A stretch of DNA of 60,000 nucleotides from Mesostigma viride (GCA_009746045.1 RPFO01000115.1:126001-186000), one strand, 5' to 3'; shown: positions 1 to 12,524, counted from the first letter of the stretch. Notes: generated by a model not told the origin, from the sequence alone. Translations and numbers: made by a program.

Positions 1-1380
1 CGGTGCCCTTCTTTGCCCAGCTTCCCGCGCCCCACCCCCTCTCCTCCCTAGCCTCAAACTCCCTCAGAAAGCATCCAAACCCCTCGTCGTGCCGCCCCGC
101 GCGTTGCCGCGTCGCAAGCATGAGCGCGAGACCGCAGGCAAGCCAGGTCGGGGGGGCGGACCACCGCACAGAACAGGTCCCTGCCGCACCCTGCGACATC
201 CAGGTCCCCCGTAGTAGGGCACGCTTGCGACCAGCCCCTGGCACAGGCCCAGGCCTCGCGTTTCCTGGCAGTCCTCGAACACGTAAATTGCTGGCGTTTC
301 ACGTAGTCCCCGCGGTCCCCCCACCGCCCGCGGACAGCGCGCACTCACGCCCAGGGGTAGCTAGAGTGTGTCGGCGCATCAGCTGTGCTGCTGCCCGGCG
401 GCGTGGATGCCCCCCACCCGCTGGCTGCTCCCCTTGGTCGTTCCACAAAGGGCCTCGTAGGCGGCGTACTGCGTCCGCACGGGAAGCCAGCAGCAACGAG
501 CTGCCACCCTCACTCAGCACGGACGCCAAGCCACTGGACCGTGACCAGCTCAATCGACAGGGCCAGTCTGCAGCGCCAACGCACACCTGGGGCGACTGTT
601 GATGTAGCGGGTGCAACGCGTGGCCTGCAGCGAGGGCGTGTTCTGCATGAGGGAAGGCGCGGCGAGGTGGCACGGCAGGTGGTGAGGGTGAGCGCGGGTT
701 ACAAGCACGGCCGTCCAGTACATGTGTGTGAAAGTTAGGGCAGCGACTAGAGGCATCGGGGGCCAACCTGCTGCTTCCATAGGCCTGGCTGGCCAATGGG
801 AGAAGACGAAGCCACACTTATAGCTCATGTGCATGCGTCTTTAACAACAAAGCTTCGCCACAAGTTGCTTACAATATGGGTTCTGTTTTCTTACGCATAA
901 CTATATAAAACAAAGAACAAACTATATATGGTGTTCTGTATTTCTGTACGCATACTCTATATAAAACATAGCACAAAAGCTATATTAGATTTGACACAGG
1001 TAGTTTGCAGATGGCAGCTGCAGAATGGACCCTGACATCCATTCTGTCGTGCATGTTACCTTGCACCCATGGGCTGGGGGGGCGCATGTGCCACCTGCAT
1101 GGACTTGCGAGTGTTTTCATGCCATCAAGGCTCGCACGCCACCAGGAGCTCGCTCCAATCCGGAGCAACAAGGCAGCCATCATGCAGTGCCCCACACAAA
1201 TTGGCATCTCTCAACCACAGAGACGGCTGCTGGAAGTTGCCGCCAGCCAGCAGGGCATCGGTCACCTTGCATGTGCCTTTAATGCTGGAATCCAACCAGT
1301 TTGGAGTCCACCGAAATGTTGCCCTCCCCTTCCCCTCCCCCTTCCCTGACTTGTGGCGCGCCTCGACGCTACCAGCACAC
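1..1380. other. No recognisable gene
   Basis: GC-rich sequence with several overlapping open frames on both strands. None shows a recognisable domain, and open frames are expected by chance at this base composition. An AT-rich patch lies near 890-990. The left edge may contain part of a gene whose remainder lies outside the window. Confidence 0.5.
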
Positions 1381-1398
1381 ACGCACAGAACATGCCTG

Positions 1399-1556
1399 CC
1401 AGGTCATTCTCTCCACCGGGCACAGGGAAAGCTGCCAGGTCATGCGCTCACCGGCACAGGGAAACTGGCCAGGTCATGCCTCTCATCCGGGCACAGGGAA
1501 AGTCTGGCCAGGTTATTCGCTCACCTGGCACAGGGCAAAGCTTGCCAAGTCATGCA
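1399..1556. repeat. Tandem repeat, 34-39 bp unit, five copies
   Basis: The motif CCAGGTCAT (last two copies CCAGGTTAT and CCAAGTCAT) recurs at 1399, 1435, 1469, 1508 and 1545, each time near a GGCACAGGG block. Spacing is 34 to 39 bp and the copies are diverged. No gene is recognised around it. Confidence 0.75.
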
Positions 1557-2021
1557 GCGATGGCCAAAGTGCAGCTCTGCTGCAGCGACCTGCGCGGACA
1601 GGTGGCGGTCGCCCGCCCCCCCTTGGCAGGCCATGCGAGAGCTCGTGCTGGCAGCATTTTCTGGGGGCGGGAGGCGCAGCAAGGAGAGGACGGCGCGGCG
1701 CTGTCGGTGCTGTCGCCTGTGAGGCCTTGGCACGGTTGAGGCGGGCACCTCTCCTTTGGCACGCGCATTTGCGGCTGTGGATGTGGATCACCGCATGCAC
1801 GTGCATGGCAATTCACAAGTGTGTTGTGTATGTGTTGGTGTATGTGTTGTGTGTGCGTTGTGTGTGCCCACGCCACGCGTGGCTGTTGCGTGTGGGCGTG
1901 CATGCATGCGTGGTGCGCAGGGAGGATGGATGGGCGGGGGCACAGGCAAGAAAGTTGGTTTGTGAGGCAGGGCTCTGTGGCAGTGGATGGAAGACAAAGG
2001 CAGCAGCAGGGCAATCCGTGG

Positions 2022-2105
2022 GGTGACCCGTAAATTGACCCGTAGAGTGACCCGTTAGAGTGACCCGTAGAGTGACCCGTTAGTAGTGACCCGTAGAGTG
2101 CCCAA
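2022..2105. repeat. Short tandem repeat of GTGACCCGT
   Basis: GTGACCCGT (one copy TTGACCCGT) recurs every 14-20 bp, usually followed by AGA or TAGA. It is a simple minisatellite of about six units in non-coding sequence. A second short array of CACTATGGCATGA-type units lies at about 2305-2385. Confidence 0.75.
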
Positions 2106-2399
2106 CAAGGTAAGTAGCAGCATGGTTGACATGCCCTCGCCAAAGGTGGACCCCAAACCCATCGCTGGCGCCTCCCATGCGCCCCCCGCCGGCGCATGCA
2201 CCGTCTATGCCCCTTACCACGAGCACCCAAACGCAAACCCATACTAGACCGCAGGGGGACGGGGCGAACCCACTTCTGTCTTGTTGGCACACGATCAAAT
2301 ATGTCGGTACACTATAGCATGATGACACTATGGCATGATTTACACTTGGGATGATGTACACTATGGCATGAGTACACTATGGCGTCAGGCTACTGCACA

Positions 2400-4024
2400 G
2401 GGCCACCCACGTTGCGCCTTCCCATGACACCTGACACATGATTCCTTCTACGATGGGTATGCCACTTTGCCATGCAGCGGCATGATTGGGCGCCCCTTCC
2501 CTCCTTTCTTGTTGCGTGGTATGGGTTTATGATCCTTCATCGCCACCCATGTGACGCACTCGCACTGATCTAGCTTAATATTGCCAGGCAGCATGAGGTT
2601 ACACACATTGCGAACTTCCACGACACAGCCACCCAGTAGGCGGGTCCCCTGTATCGTGTGTTGTGGATAATGTGTCGCGGATCAAGGCATGGACCGCATT
2701 GGCCACCCACATTTCGTTTTCCCTGGGCACCCGCTCGCCCAGCGCCCACAGCGCGCACGTGACGTGCTCCAGAGCCGTGCCCAGGTGGCCAGCGCGGGCC
2801 GCCATGTGGGCCAGCCGGCTGCTACCCGCAACACGGGGGGCAGGACGGGGATACGGTGGCACATGGGTCGTGCAGATGTTGACGTGGCGGAGATGATGGG
2901 CATGGGTTAGCCGGGGCAGGCGAGCGTGGCCCAGACGTGGGCCGCACTTAACACGATGATAAAGGCTCAGTTGTTTATGTCACCACCGTCACATTCCCTC
3001 TGCCCTGACAGCCCCCTGCCACACATGCCTTTCTAACTTCATGTCCCTCTTCTCACTGACAGGAGCACTAGGAGTAGCTTGTGGTGACAAATTGAAGGCT
3101 CATGGTAGGGGCATGCGTGGAACAGGGAGAGAATGGTGGGGAGGACAGTGCCTTGGGTTGGGTGAGTTGGGTGAAGGAGACGGAGGGGTGGGTGGGGTGC
3201 GGGTGGGGTGGGAAAAAAGAAAACAACAAAGAAAGCAAGACAGGTACGAAGGGCCAGTGAAAAAAAGACCAATTAGAATGATAAATAGAGCAGCAGGCGG
3301 CAGGTAGAAGTCCACCTTCTACACCTAGGGTTTCCCTTGGTGCCCTAACATGGCCCCTGTATGGCGCCATTCCATGGGCCCCTATGGCAGCCCCTTGGGT
3401 GCTAAATGCCCCTTAAGCCTGGCTAGGCAAGCCCCCATCGCAACGTGCACGGCCTCTGTCATGCTGGCCCTACTTATCTTATGCTTTTGTTGGGCACAGC
3501 ACACTCACCCTAATGACACCCTACCTTGAATTATTGCCATGACCGTGAGGGTGGCCTAACCAGGAAGTTGGCGGCCTGGAAAAGTATTACGACATAATTT
3601 ACATATTGATAGCCGGTCAGCCCCCACTCATCACGACAGCCCATGTGCAGGACCGGGGGTGGGGGTAGTGCGCTCTAGCAAGGCCCTTTAGAACGATGAA
3701 GACTCTTAGGCCCCCACCCCACCCCCCTTTTTCTACGGCTTAGCAAGGCAACCCCTTTCAACCCACCGAACAGGTCAAAATAGGAGTTTTGGGCTGGCGA
3801 GTAAAAAGGAGGAAGGGACTATCATCACAATCCGACCTCGTTCTGGGTGGGCCCCCCTTTCGTCCTACAGATCAGGACTAACAACTGCTGGCCACGCACC
3901 GCTTCCAACATTGCGTGCCGCCTCAATCCAGCCAAGAGCACCTCGCCGTTGCTAGTGCTGAGGGACGCTGTTGCTGGCATCCGCCCCATTGTCATCGAAG
4001 TAGCCAGAAGAATTTGCAGCACTG
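2400..4024. other. No recognisable gene
   Basis: Mixed-composition sequence. The minus frame at 2599-2862 looks somewhat protein-like (helical, few low-complexity residues) but has no identifiable domain or convincing exon boundaries, so it is not called. The rest shows nothing supportable. Confidence 0.4.
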
Positions 4025-5083
4025 ATGGAGAGGGAGGAGGGAGGAGGGAGGAGGGAGGAGGAGGGAGGGAGAGGGAGGAGGAGGAGGGAGGAGGAGGAGG
4101 GAGGAGGGGAGGAGAGGAGGGAGAGGGAGGAGGGAGGAGGGAGGAGGAGGAGGAGGAGAGGAGGAGGGCGGAGAGGAGGAGGGGGAGGGGGAGGGGGGAG
4201 GGAGGAGGGAGGGAGGGGGAGGGGAGGGGGGAGGGGAGGGGAGGGGAGGGGGGAGGGGGAGGGGGAGGGGAGGGGGAGGGGCGAGGGGGGAGGGGAGGGA
4301 GGGAGGGGGGAGGGAGGGGGAGGGGGAGGGGAGGGGGAGGGAGGGGGAGGGGGAGGGAGGGAGGGAGGGGGAGGGAGGAGGGGGGAGGGGGGAGGGGGAG
4401 GGGGGAGGGGGGAGGGGGAGGGGGGAGGGGGAGGGGGAGAGGGGGAGGGGGAGGGAGGGGGGAGGGGGAGGGGGAGGGGGAGGGAGGGCGGAGGGGGGAG
4501 GGGAGGGGGAGGGGAGGGGGAGGGGGGAGGGGGGAGGGGGAGGGAGGGAGGGGAGGGGGGCAGGGGGGAAGGGGGAGGCGGGAGGGGGAGGGGAGGGGGA
4601 GGGGGAGGGGGAGGGGGGAGGGGGAGGGGGGAGGGGGGAGGGGGGAGGGGGGAGGGGGAGGGGGAGGGGGGAGGGGGGAGGGGGGAGGGGGAGGGGGAGG
4701 GGGAGGGGAGGGGGAGGGGGGAGTGGAGGGGAGGGGGAGGGAGGAGGGAGGAGGGAGGAGGGAGGAGGAGGAGGGAGGAGGGAGGAGGGAGGAGGAGGAG
4801 GGAGGAGGGAGGAGGAGGAGGGAGGAGGGAGGAGGGAGGAGGAGGAGGAGGAGGGAGGAGGGAGGAGGGAGGAGGGAGGAGGGAGGAGGGAGGAGGGAGG
4901 AGGGAGGAGGAGGAGGGAGGAGGGAGGAGGGAGGAGGGAGGAGGGAGGAGGAGGGGAGGAGGGAGGAGGGAGGAGGGAGGAGGAGGAGGAGGAGGGAGGA
5001 GGGAGGAGGGAGGAGGGAGGAGGAGGAGGGAGGAGGAGGAGGGAGGAGGGAGGAGGAGGAGGAGGAGGGAGGAGGGAGGAGAG
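4025..5083. repeat. 1.06-kb polypurine GGA/GGGA tract
   Basis: An almost uninterrupted run of G and A on the plus strand, built from GGA, GGGA and GGGGGA units, with only isolated pyrimidines (for example near 4282, 4490 and 4561). The outer parts are GGAGGA-like and the central 4190-4740 is enriched in GGGGGA blocks. Open frames on both strands here are artefacts of the absence of stop codons. Such asymmetric purine tracts can form triplexes or G-quadruplexes and often stall replication; whether this one does is inference. Confidence 0.97.
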
Positions 5084-6376
5084 TCACAAATGGTTGCAGC
5101 GATCACATGGCCACCACGAGTCAAGTAGATCCATCCTGTCAATCACGGGCAGGGTGTAATGCGTGGTGGCGGCAATGAACGCAGAGCTATTCTACCTGTT
5201 GGAGCGAAGATGGTATGAAGTGAGACAATAATGCAAAGATCATATATATAAACACCCAAGGGATGTCAGGCCCAAACCCAGGGATCGAGCATGAAGTTGA
5301 AAAAGCTGAGAGAATATGGCGACGCTGCTTTTCACAGGTGGCCCAGCCTATGACGTGCAGCTCTGTCTCACTTACCGCGGTGGGACATTGCCCATGCTGC
5401 ATCAAAGGCAGCTCCTGGTCAGCTGCCTGATCCTCATTGCGAGGGGTATTGGCTACCAGGTCCGATCTACCATCCTGCATGTTCTTGCACGCCTCGCCGC
5501 CCTGATTCACCGGCCTTTTTGGGCAGTAATTCTTGCCGTCTCTTGGTTTGATGGTAAGCGCCCTCAGCTGCGCGCTACGTCCGTGGACGTCATGCACGGC
5601 TGGGCGGTGAGCACAATTTGAAATCGGTCCCGCATTGCAAAATGTAAGCTAAACTGCAAGAGTATAAGTCGCTGGAAAAGCGATCTGATTTGAGCCCCTC
5701 AACCGATTCCAACTTCAAGCATTGACGTGACCAGCTACTCTAGCTCTCCAATTGATATTCTCCCGCGACGTCCTTCTCGCCGTCTTATAATTAATGCTTT
5801 AAAGACGTTATCACAAACGTTGTTGCGATTGACGGCTCGGGGCCGATGTTCACAATAGTAGGTCCTATCCAATTGCGTTAATCTGATTACGATAGTCAGG
5901 CTGCGCCCGTGAGAATGTATTGCCCTCGTTTCCCAGCTAAGTATCTCAACTAAATTCCTTCGATCCAAGCCACCTACTGCCGCCTAGTGTGACGTAAACC
6001 CCGACAAAATTGATGTTGGCAAAAACTGCCGGACCTTCCACTTCCTTCAGTTCCTTGCCGGTAGTAATCAGCCCTTTCGTCTTATTCTTTGGTTAATTAA
6101 ATGTTGGTGTGTCCAACATTGCATTTTTGCAACATTTCCTCATATCTGCGCCTAAAATCAGCCCGATGTAGATCCGATGTCGAGTTCTCGTTCGATTGCT
6201 GTCGAGATGACGGGGCGAGCAAAGGCCGACTGCAAGTGGACGGGGGCCCTCTGATCACACGTGTGTCAGTTCGCAAAGATCTCTGAATTGTCCAAATGCG
6301 GATAAAGTCTGTACACGTACATACGTGGTACTAAACTAATGGAACTTAAATACACTGAACATTTTCTGACATTCAT
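5084..6376. other. No recognisable gene
   Basis: Moderate-GC sequence on both sides of an AT-richer section (about 5620-6110). The longest frame, on the minus strand at 5187-5597, shows no domain I recognise and is not called. Confidence 0.4.
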
Positions 6377-6850
6377 GTTGTGTTGTTGTTGTTGTTGTTG
6401 ACTTGTTGTTGCCCACGCCGCACATGGGCAGCAGAGATTTGGAAACGGCCGAGGGCCAGGACACTGAACAGCATGCCAGCACAAACAGACAAGAACCAAA
6501 GATACTCAGCGGGGACATGTACGGTTGCATCATTGGATGTACCCTGCGTTGGTACAACAGCGTGGTGGTTCCTAGCAAACGTTGTTGTTGTTGTTGTTGT
6601 TGTGTCCCACGCCGCGGTCAGCAGCAGAGAGTTCTTGAGTGGCCTCCTAGCAAACGATGCTCAGCCAAATTAGTCAAGAGCCAGATTGTGTGAGACGGCA
6701 TCAAGGAACTCAGCGGAGCATCATGGACGGTCAGTTGCCTCATCGGGACACCAGTGGTGATACAACAAGTTGTGGCCGAGCAGGGCTCCGAGCATGTTAC
6801 TTAGTTACTAGTCATTAGTTCTATAGTTCAGTGGATCCCACGCCGCACAT
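6377..6850 (+). repeat. Two (GTT)n-CCCACGCCGC repeat modules
   Basis: A (GTT)n run at 6377-6410 is followed by CCCACGCCGCACATGGGCAG (from 6412) and then CAGAGA. A second (GTT)n run at about 6581-6603 is followed by CCCACGCCGC and GCAGCAGAGA. A partial third copy, CCCACGCCGCACAT, lies at 6839. The same module recurs at 29.7-30.9 kb in both orientations, so it is a dispersed repeat, perhaps the end of a small mobile element. Confidence 0.8.
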
Positions 6851-8110
6851 CATGATGGCGGGATCCCCCTCGCTGCCCCCCGCCCCCCCGCCCCCCCCCC
6901 GCCTCCCCCCCCGCCCGCCCGGCCGCCGCCGAGGAAGATCACCCAGCCCCCCCCCCCCCCCCCCCCGCCGTCGATGAGGATGACGACAACCTCCCACCCC
7001 CCTCCCTCCGGCCCCCCACTACAGCAATCATGACCGCCACCACCCCTCCCACCGCCAGGCACAGCCCACCACGCACCGACCTCCGCCCACCACCACTCCT
7101 CTCCCTCCCCCCCGGCCCACCACTGCCATACTAGCCTCACCATGTCCCGTCCCCCGGGCTCGCTGCCCCCCACCCCCTACACCCCCCGCCGCCGACGAAG
7201 CCCGCGAGGAAGATCACCCAACCCCCCCCGCCGGCCCCCGCCCGCCGCCGACGAGGATGCCGACACCCTCCCACCCCCCTCCCTCCTCCCCACCCGCGAC
7301 CACCGTACCGCCACCACCCCTCCCACCGCCACAGCCCACCACCTCCGTCAGTCCGCCCATGACCCCCCTCCTCTTCTCCCTCCCCCCCCACCAGTTGCCA
7401 TCGCCACACCATGTCCCCTAGTCGCTGCCCCCACCCCCTTACCCCCCCCCGGCCGCCGCCGCGCCGAGGAAGTCGATCACCCTACCCCCCCCCCCCCCCC
7501 TGGCCGCCGCCGACGAGGATGCCGACACCCTCCCACCCCCCTCCCTCCCCCACCGCGACCGCCACCACCCCTCCCATCGCCACACGGCCACAGCCCACCA
7601 ATGTGCACCTCCGCCCACCAGTCACCACCCCTCCTCTCCCTCCGGCCCCCACCATTCCCATAGCCACAACATGTTCCCCTCGCTTCCCCCATCCCCTACC
7701 CCCCTCGCTCGCTGCTACCGGTCGCCGCCGCGGAGGAAGATCACCCAGCCCCCCCCCCCCTCGCCGCCGACGAGGACGCCGGTCGACACCCTCCCACCAC
7801 CCTCCCTCCCCACTCTCCTTCCCATCATTACCCCCCCCCACTCAAACCCTCCCCTGCCCCCCCCCCCCCCCCCCGCCGCTGACAAGGACGCCAACACCCC
7901 CCACAGCCCCGTCCATTCTTCCCCACCACCCCTACCGCCAGTCCGCCACCACCCATCCACACAACCGCCACCCGCCCATCCCACCTCCACAACCCACCAC
8001 CGCCGCTTCCCCCTCCTCCACTCCTTTCCCGCGGCCCCCCCTTCCCTACCAGCCTAACCCTAAACCCACCATGTCCCCCCGCTCTGCCCCCTCACCGCCG
8101 CGGACGTAAC
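6851..8110. repeat. C-rich tandem array, unit about 270 bp
   Basis: Five degenerate copies of a CCCTCGCTGCCCC-type start are followed by GCCGCCGACGAGGATG-type blocks and CTCCCACCCCCCTCCCT stretches. Unit starts lie near 6860, 7140, 7408, 7670 and 8070. Copies 2 to 5 are preceded by CCATGTCCC-like sequence. The array reads as proline-rich on the plus strand and glycine-rich on the minus strand. No domain is recognisable, so it is treated as a satellite-like repeat and not as a gene. Confidence 0.8.
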
Positions 8111-8477
8111 CACAGCCCCCCCCGCCCCCCCCCCCCTGCCCTCCTCCCCCCCCTACCGCCACCACCCGCCACCACCCGCCACCACCCGTCTCCACCGACG
8201 TTGCGGCCGCCACCCCAGCAGCTAGCCCTTTCCTATTCACCCCCGGCCCTCCGGGCGTCACCATGCACCCTTCCCACTGCCCACCACCTCCGCCCCTATA
8301 CCATCCATGAGGCACCAGATGATGAACTCACATTCATTTAGTTATACGTAGGGCTCCATGTACGCGGTGCATCTGCCTATGATGGGCTCCACACGTCAGA
8401 TGATGCTTAGCATGTTTATTTAGTAGTCATGCTTTGCCCATGCCCATCATAGGCCCATGAGTTGCACTTTGCTGAGA

Positions 8478-9012
8478 TTAATTAATTAATTAATTAGACT
8501 CGTGCTCCCGTTGGGGAGTCACGGAGCATTAACCCCGAAGGATGGATGGATGGGTGCAAATAGTCCTATACCGGTCTAATCTATCTACATCAGCTACACA
8601 CGACATCTATCTATAACAGCATTCTAACTACAACATCTATTTATAGACAGCCGCACGCTGCCCTAGGGGAGCTGTCTGGCGTGCCTCCCACGGGATTGCA
8701 CACGCGGGCGCTTCCCCACTGGGGGGGGCTCGTTGTCCTCTATGACCTGGGCCCACTTGGCCTTGTCCATCATCTTCTTCCAAATCACGGAGAGGCCTAG
8801 CCCCCCCATGTCCTCTACTAGCTGTTCTTTGAAGGTGCGGGGCTTGCGGCGTCTAACATCACTGGGCCCGGCCCACGTCAGGAGGTGCCGGCCAGGCTGG
8901 GCTGGTCGCAGTCCTGCGGGGGGGCCACGTGAGAGGTGTCTACCTGGTTGGTGCGAGCTAGGTGCCCTACTAGCTGCAGGCGTCGCTGAGATGCCATGCC
9001 CTACTAGCCATT
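8478..9012 (-). mobile_element. LINE 3' end: decayed RT C-terminus and (TTAA)n tail
   Basis: On the minus strand, about 9010-8690 encodes a decayed C-terminal tail of a non-LTR reverse transcriptase: VGHLARTNQVDTS, then after a frameshift PGRHLLTWAGP and LSVIWKKMMDKAKWAQV. These match the end of the intact RT ORF at 54280-56142 (PGRYVLTWRAP, LSVIWRQMVRKDRWQVV). A 3' UTR follows, then a (TTAA)n tail at 8478-8497. The same UTR and tail appear at 52027-52165. The piece is 5'-truncated and non-functional. Confidence 0.75.
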
Positions 9013-9311
9013 GTTAAATTAAAAATTACAATTAAATTATAATTAACATGCCTCCGTGGGGAGATCATGTAGCACATATCAGTTCCTTGATGGGGGGTGC
9101 AGCTGTGGAGGATCAACCGCGTAGTTGAACTAACCTAACTCTAAGCTATCTAGTATATAAAATCCTAACTACACCGGCTACTCAACAAGTACGCCCCTTC
9201 CTCTTGGGGGGGGGGTGGCTTGCCCACAGGGGCTGGCGTGTGAGCCTGGACAATCTTCTGCCACCGCTTCTTGTTCTGCATGGCAGTCCAAAGAAGGGAG
9301 AGGGAGTGGAT

Positions 9312-11433
9312 TAATTAATTGATTAGAAACATCACTCCGTTGGGAGTATCTGTATAGCACATATCCCTGAGAAGGGTTATGGCTTTTAATACATTCTGGG
9401 CTACTTCATATGCAATTAAGGGTGGGAATGTAAGCTACCCTTGCTCTAGGTGCACCAGGGCACCTGCACCCTCATGATCTATCACGCTATGCCCAGCTAT
9501 AAGGGGGAGCATGTCGTGTGGGGGAAGATCATCATGGCTATACAAGAGCTAGGGCATGGCATCTCAGCAGAGAGTGACTCCCCATGCATGGGCACAACAT
9601 AACTAAATAAAGCTAGGCATCATCTGGAGGGTGGCTCATCATAGGCACACATGTACATGACTAAAAATGCTAGGCCTCAGCTGGTATATAGTGCCTGTAG
9701 TAGGCGTGCATGTACAAGGCCACTGCCCTAACTATTCTACACTACTGCTGCTGTATTCCCCTAGGCTGGGGCTTCTGGGGTCGCTGGGGGCGCGGTGGTC
9801 GAGGGGGTCGCGTGCCAGGGCTTGTGGCCGACGTAGATGGCCGCCCCCTTCCAAGTTCCAGTACACCGGCTGGCCCGCCTTGGTCTGCCGGAGCTGGAGG
9901 TATAGGTCGGCCATAGCTCCGGCCGTCGCCGTTGTTGCTGCGCCAGGGTCAAGTCGTCGTCTGGACACGGTGAAGTGAGTCTTCTCGAACCGCTTGCGGC
10001 GTCTGAGAAACGAAATCTTGTCCGCTGGGCTCTCAAAGATGAGAAGAAGCGGAGGCGCCCCTGCCTTACTACCCCGCGCGCGCAGATCGAGGCGGTGGGC
10101 GGTCAGCTTAATCTCACCAAGAAGGCCCATGCGTGCAAGGATTTTGCTCTCAAACGCACGTGCAAGCTTCTCGGAATTCTCACCTTCCTCCAAGTCGAAG
10201 TTCTTGAGTATGGCGTTGAGGCTGCGCTTGGCGAGCTCGGCCTCCTCGCGGAGGTCAAGCGTCTGCCGCTGGAGCTGGGCTGCGACGGCGGAGGTGGTGG
10301 AGGTGGTATATTGCTTAAGCATGTCCGCCCAGGTCGTGATGGGAGGAGCATCGATCGCCGGCCAGGCCAGCAGGGGCTGGCTTGGCGGCAATGTCCTCAG
10401 TTCGATCATCACCGCGCCTACTGGCCGGGCGGTGAGGCCTGGCAGCGGTGTTCTGCAGGACCTCGATAGCTAGCGATGGCATTGTCCTTAAAAGTAAGAC
10501 GCTGGTCGATGTCGCGGACTTGGGCGGTGATGGCGGCCGAGGAGGGGGGGGTGGCGGTCGGTGGAGGAGGCGAGGAGGGTGGAGGTGGCGGTGGAGATGG
10601 TCCACGGAGAGGAGGGGAAGCTCGGCAGCCAGCGTGCCGCCCATGGCGCCACATCTGCAGCGATGGGGGCCACGTGCTGCTCGAGGGCCTCCTTGAGGAG
10701 TGAGCGGATGGAGTATTCGGTTAATTGAGGTGGTGGTGAGGGGCGTGGGGGGCCAAAGCTCCTCGAGGGAGCGGCCAAGGATGGAGAAAAGGAAGCGTTG
10801 CTGAAGGTGGGGGCGGCGGCATATTTGGGGGATATGTGGTCGAAGGTGTGGGTGCGCCTCTGGAAAGCGTCAGTGAGGCGGCCCTGATGGAAGAGTTGCT
10901 TGCACATATTTTCGAGAAGCGAGGCGTACGATCCGAAAAACACGTAGCTCGGGATCTTGTCGGGGTTGAGCTTGTCAAAAAAGCCAGGCTGCATGGCTGC
11001 ATGGCGTCATGCAAAGTCGAACGCTTCCCAGCTCGGCTTGGCAGGGCGACTGCGCTTGGGCTCAGGCGACGCTGCGCACGGGCGAGGTGAGCCCGGGGGG
11101 CTGGGCGACCACTAGAGCTTGGCTAGTGGCGCCGCTGCCTTCTGGGCTGGTGGGCGAAGCTGCAGCCGGAGCTGCAGACGTATTTTCATTGCCTAGCGCA
11201 GCCGCCAGGCTGCCGTTGCGTCGATGAGCGTTTGCTCGTCATATAATACTGCGTAATATATAGCTTCGGAAAATTATATCAGCATGTGCGCCGTAGAAAG
11301 ACGCGTCGATTGTGATATTCACGGCTGAATTCGGTGCTCAAACGTGAAAGTTATGAGCTCCGCCGTCAGCCATGGCTACCTCGTGGCGGAAGATCATGTT
11401 GCCATGAGCGTCGATGGTAGTATGGAATATGTG
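9312..11433 (-). mobile_element. Complete ORF1-only LINE insertion (HAL1-like)
   Basis: This 2122-bp minus-strand insert is bounded by a 9-bp TSD, GGAGTGGAT, at 9303-9311 and 11434-11442. In order on the minus strand it has a 5' UTR, a single ORF1-type gene, a shared 3' UTR and a (TTAA)n-type tail abutting the TSD. It contains no reverse transcriptase or endonuclease. Its 3' UTR matches the one behind the RT ORF at 54280-56142. This resembles the half-LINE (HAL1) arrangement known from mammalian L1; calling it that here is an analogy. The TSD shows that it inserted as a unit. Confidence 0.85.
9763..11242 (-). pseudogene. LINE ORF1-like RNA-binding protein, frameshifted
   Basis: The start codon lies at 11242-11240 (MTSKRSSTQ-like, parallel to MANKRASTQ in the copy at 17969). 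The C-terminal half reads MLKQYTTSTTSAVAAQLQ, then a heptad-rich helix, then LLLIFESPADKISFLRRRKR, then DDDLTLAQQQRRR and GHKPWH. This layout (coiled coil, RRM-like fold, basic C-terminus) is that of L1-type ORF1 nucleic-acid chaperones that package the element's RNA. Small indels shift the frame several times relative to the other copies, so the gene is probably inactive. Confidence 0.7.
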
Positions 11434-12524
11434 GGAGTGGATGCGGTGTTCAAACTGGGATGGGGCCACTAGGTCGGCCAGCAACATCTGGGTGTAGTTC
11501 ATGGCAGGTTTACCTAGCTTCCTGGGAATGTCTGGGGCCAGGCCCAGGGGCAAAATATGCCGCCCTGGTTGGCCAAGCCGCTGGGGGCTGTCCAGACCAA
11601 GGGCGGTGTCGACCTGGCTGCAGTGCGAGCAAGATGTCCTACAAATGCTATCCTACGCTGCCTAACTAATCTCGTCCGAAATACGAGGCATACCCTGATA
11701 CGAAGACTCTAGATAATGACCTACGCTTGGAAAACTCCACGTTCAGGACCTGTCGGAGAATCCTGTAAACTGTGCCGTATAGTTTGGCTGCCATGCAGTG
11801 TGTCCGTGAGTGTCCACGCCTCGGCGCGCCATACGTGAGCACCGTGAGGACGATCGAGGACCTTGAAGAGCATGCATGCACTTGCAGTGCTCGCCCAGGC
11901 CCTTCGAGCGCCAGTAGGTTTGAGCGAACGGATCGAGCCTGGCCCAGGCCAGGCCGATGCGGATGTCCACATCGTCGGCGGTGTCCGGGAGCATGCTCCC
12001 CAACAGTTTGAAGCGGTCACGGAACGGGACCACCGTCCCGTCGAGCAGGCGCGGCAGCGGTGCAGCGGCTGGAGGCCCCAATCACCATCGCCTCAGTTTT
12101 GACACTAACTAATCTCCAACCCCACCACCCTCGCCTCACTCCAAGCCCAGACAGTCGATCCAGCCAGGTCTGAATGTGCTCGGGGCCGGTGCGCGATGAG
12201 GGTGGTGTCGTCCGCATGAATCAGGTCGGCTGATGCGGTAGCCAGTGGCCACCCCGCCGTGCTCGCGCTCGTTAAGGATGTCCAAGCCTGGCTAAAACCC
12301 CTTAAGAGCAGTAAAGCGCGCACGTGCCCGGCGCATGACGTGATCGCATGGTGTCGTCCGCATAAATCAGATCGGCCATGCGGTAGCCAGTGGCCACCCC
12401 GCCGTGCTCGCACTCGTTAAGGATGTCCAAGCCTGGCTAAAACCCCTTATTAAGAGCAGTAAAGCGCGCACGTGCCCGGCGCATGACGTGATCCACGACA
12501 ATAATGAACAGGTATGGGGACAGG

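Noticed and set aside
2599-2862. Minus-strand protein-like frame (AHMAARAGHLGTALEHV)
   Set aside because: Plausible helical composition, but no family recognised, no clear splice sites and no neighbouring exons.
4025-5178. Long Gly/Arg/Glu or Pro/Ser open frames on both strands
   Set aside because: They exist only because a pure purine tract has no stop codons in several frames; no domain or start signal.
5187-5597. Minus-strand 136-codon frame
   Set aside because: No recognisable domain and no supporting context; length is within chance expectation.
7142-8109. Proline-rich frames as a cell-wall glycoprotein
   Set aside because: The frames follow a degenerate 270-bp DNA repeat with homopolymer-C runs and indels that change frame between units, so coding constraint is absent.
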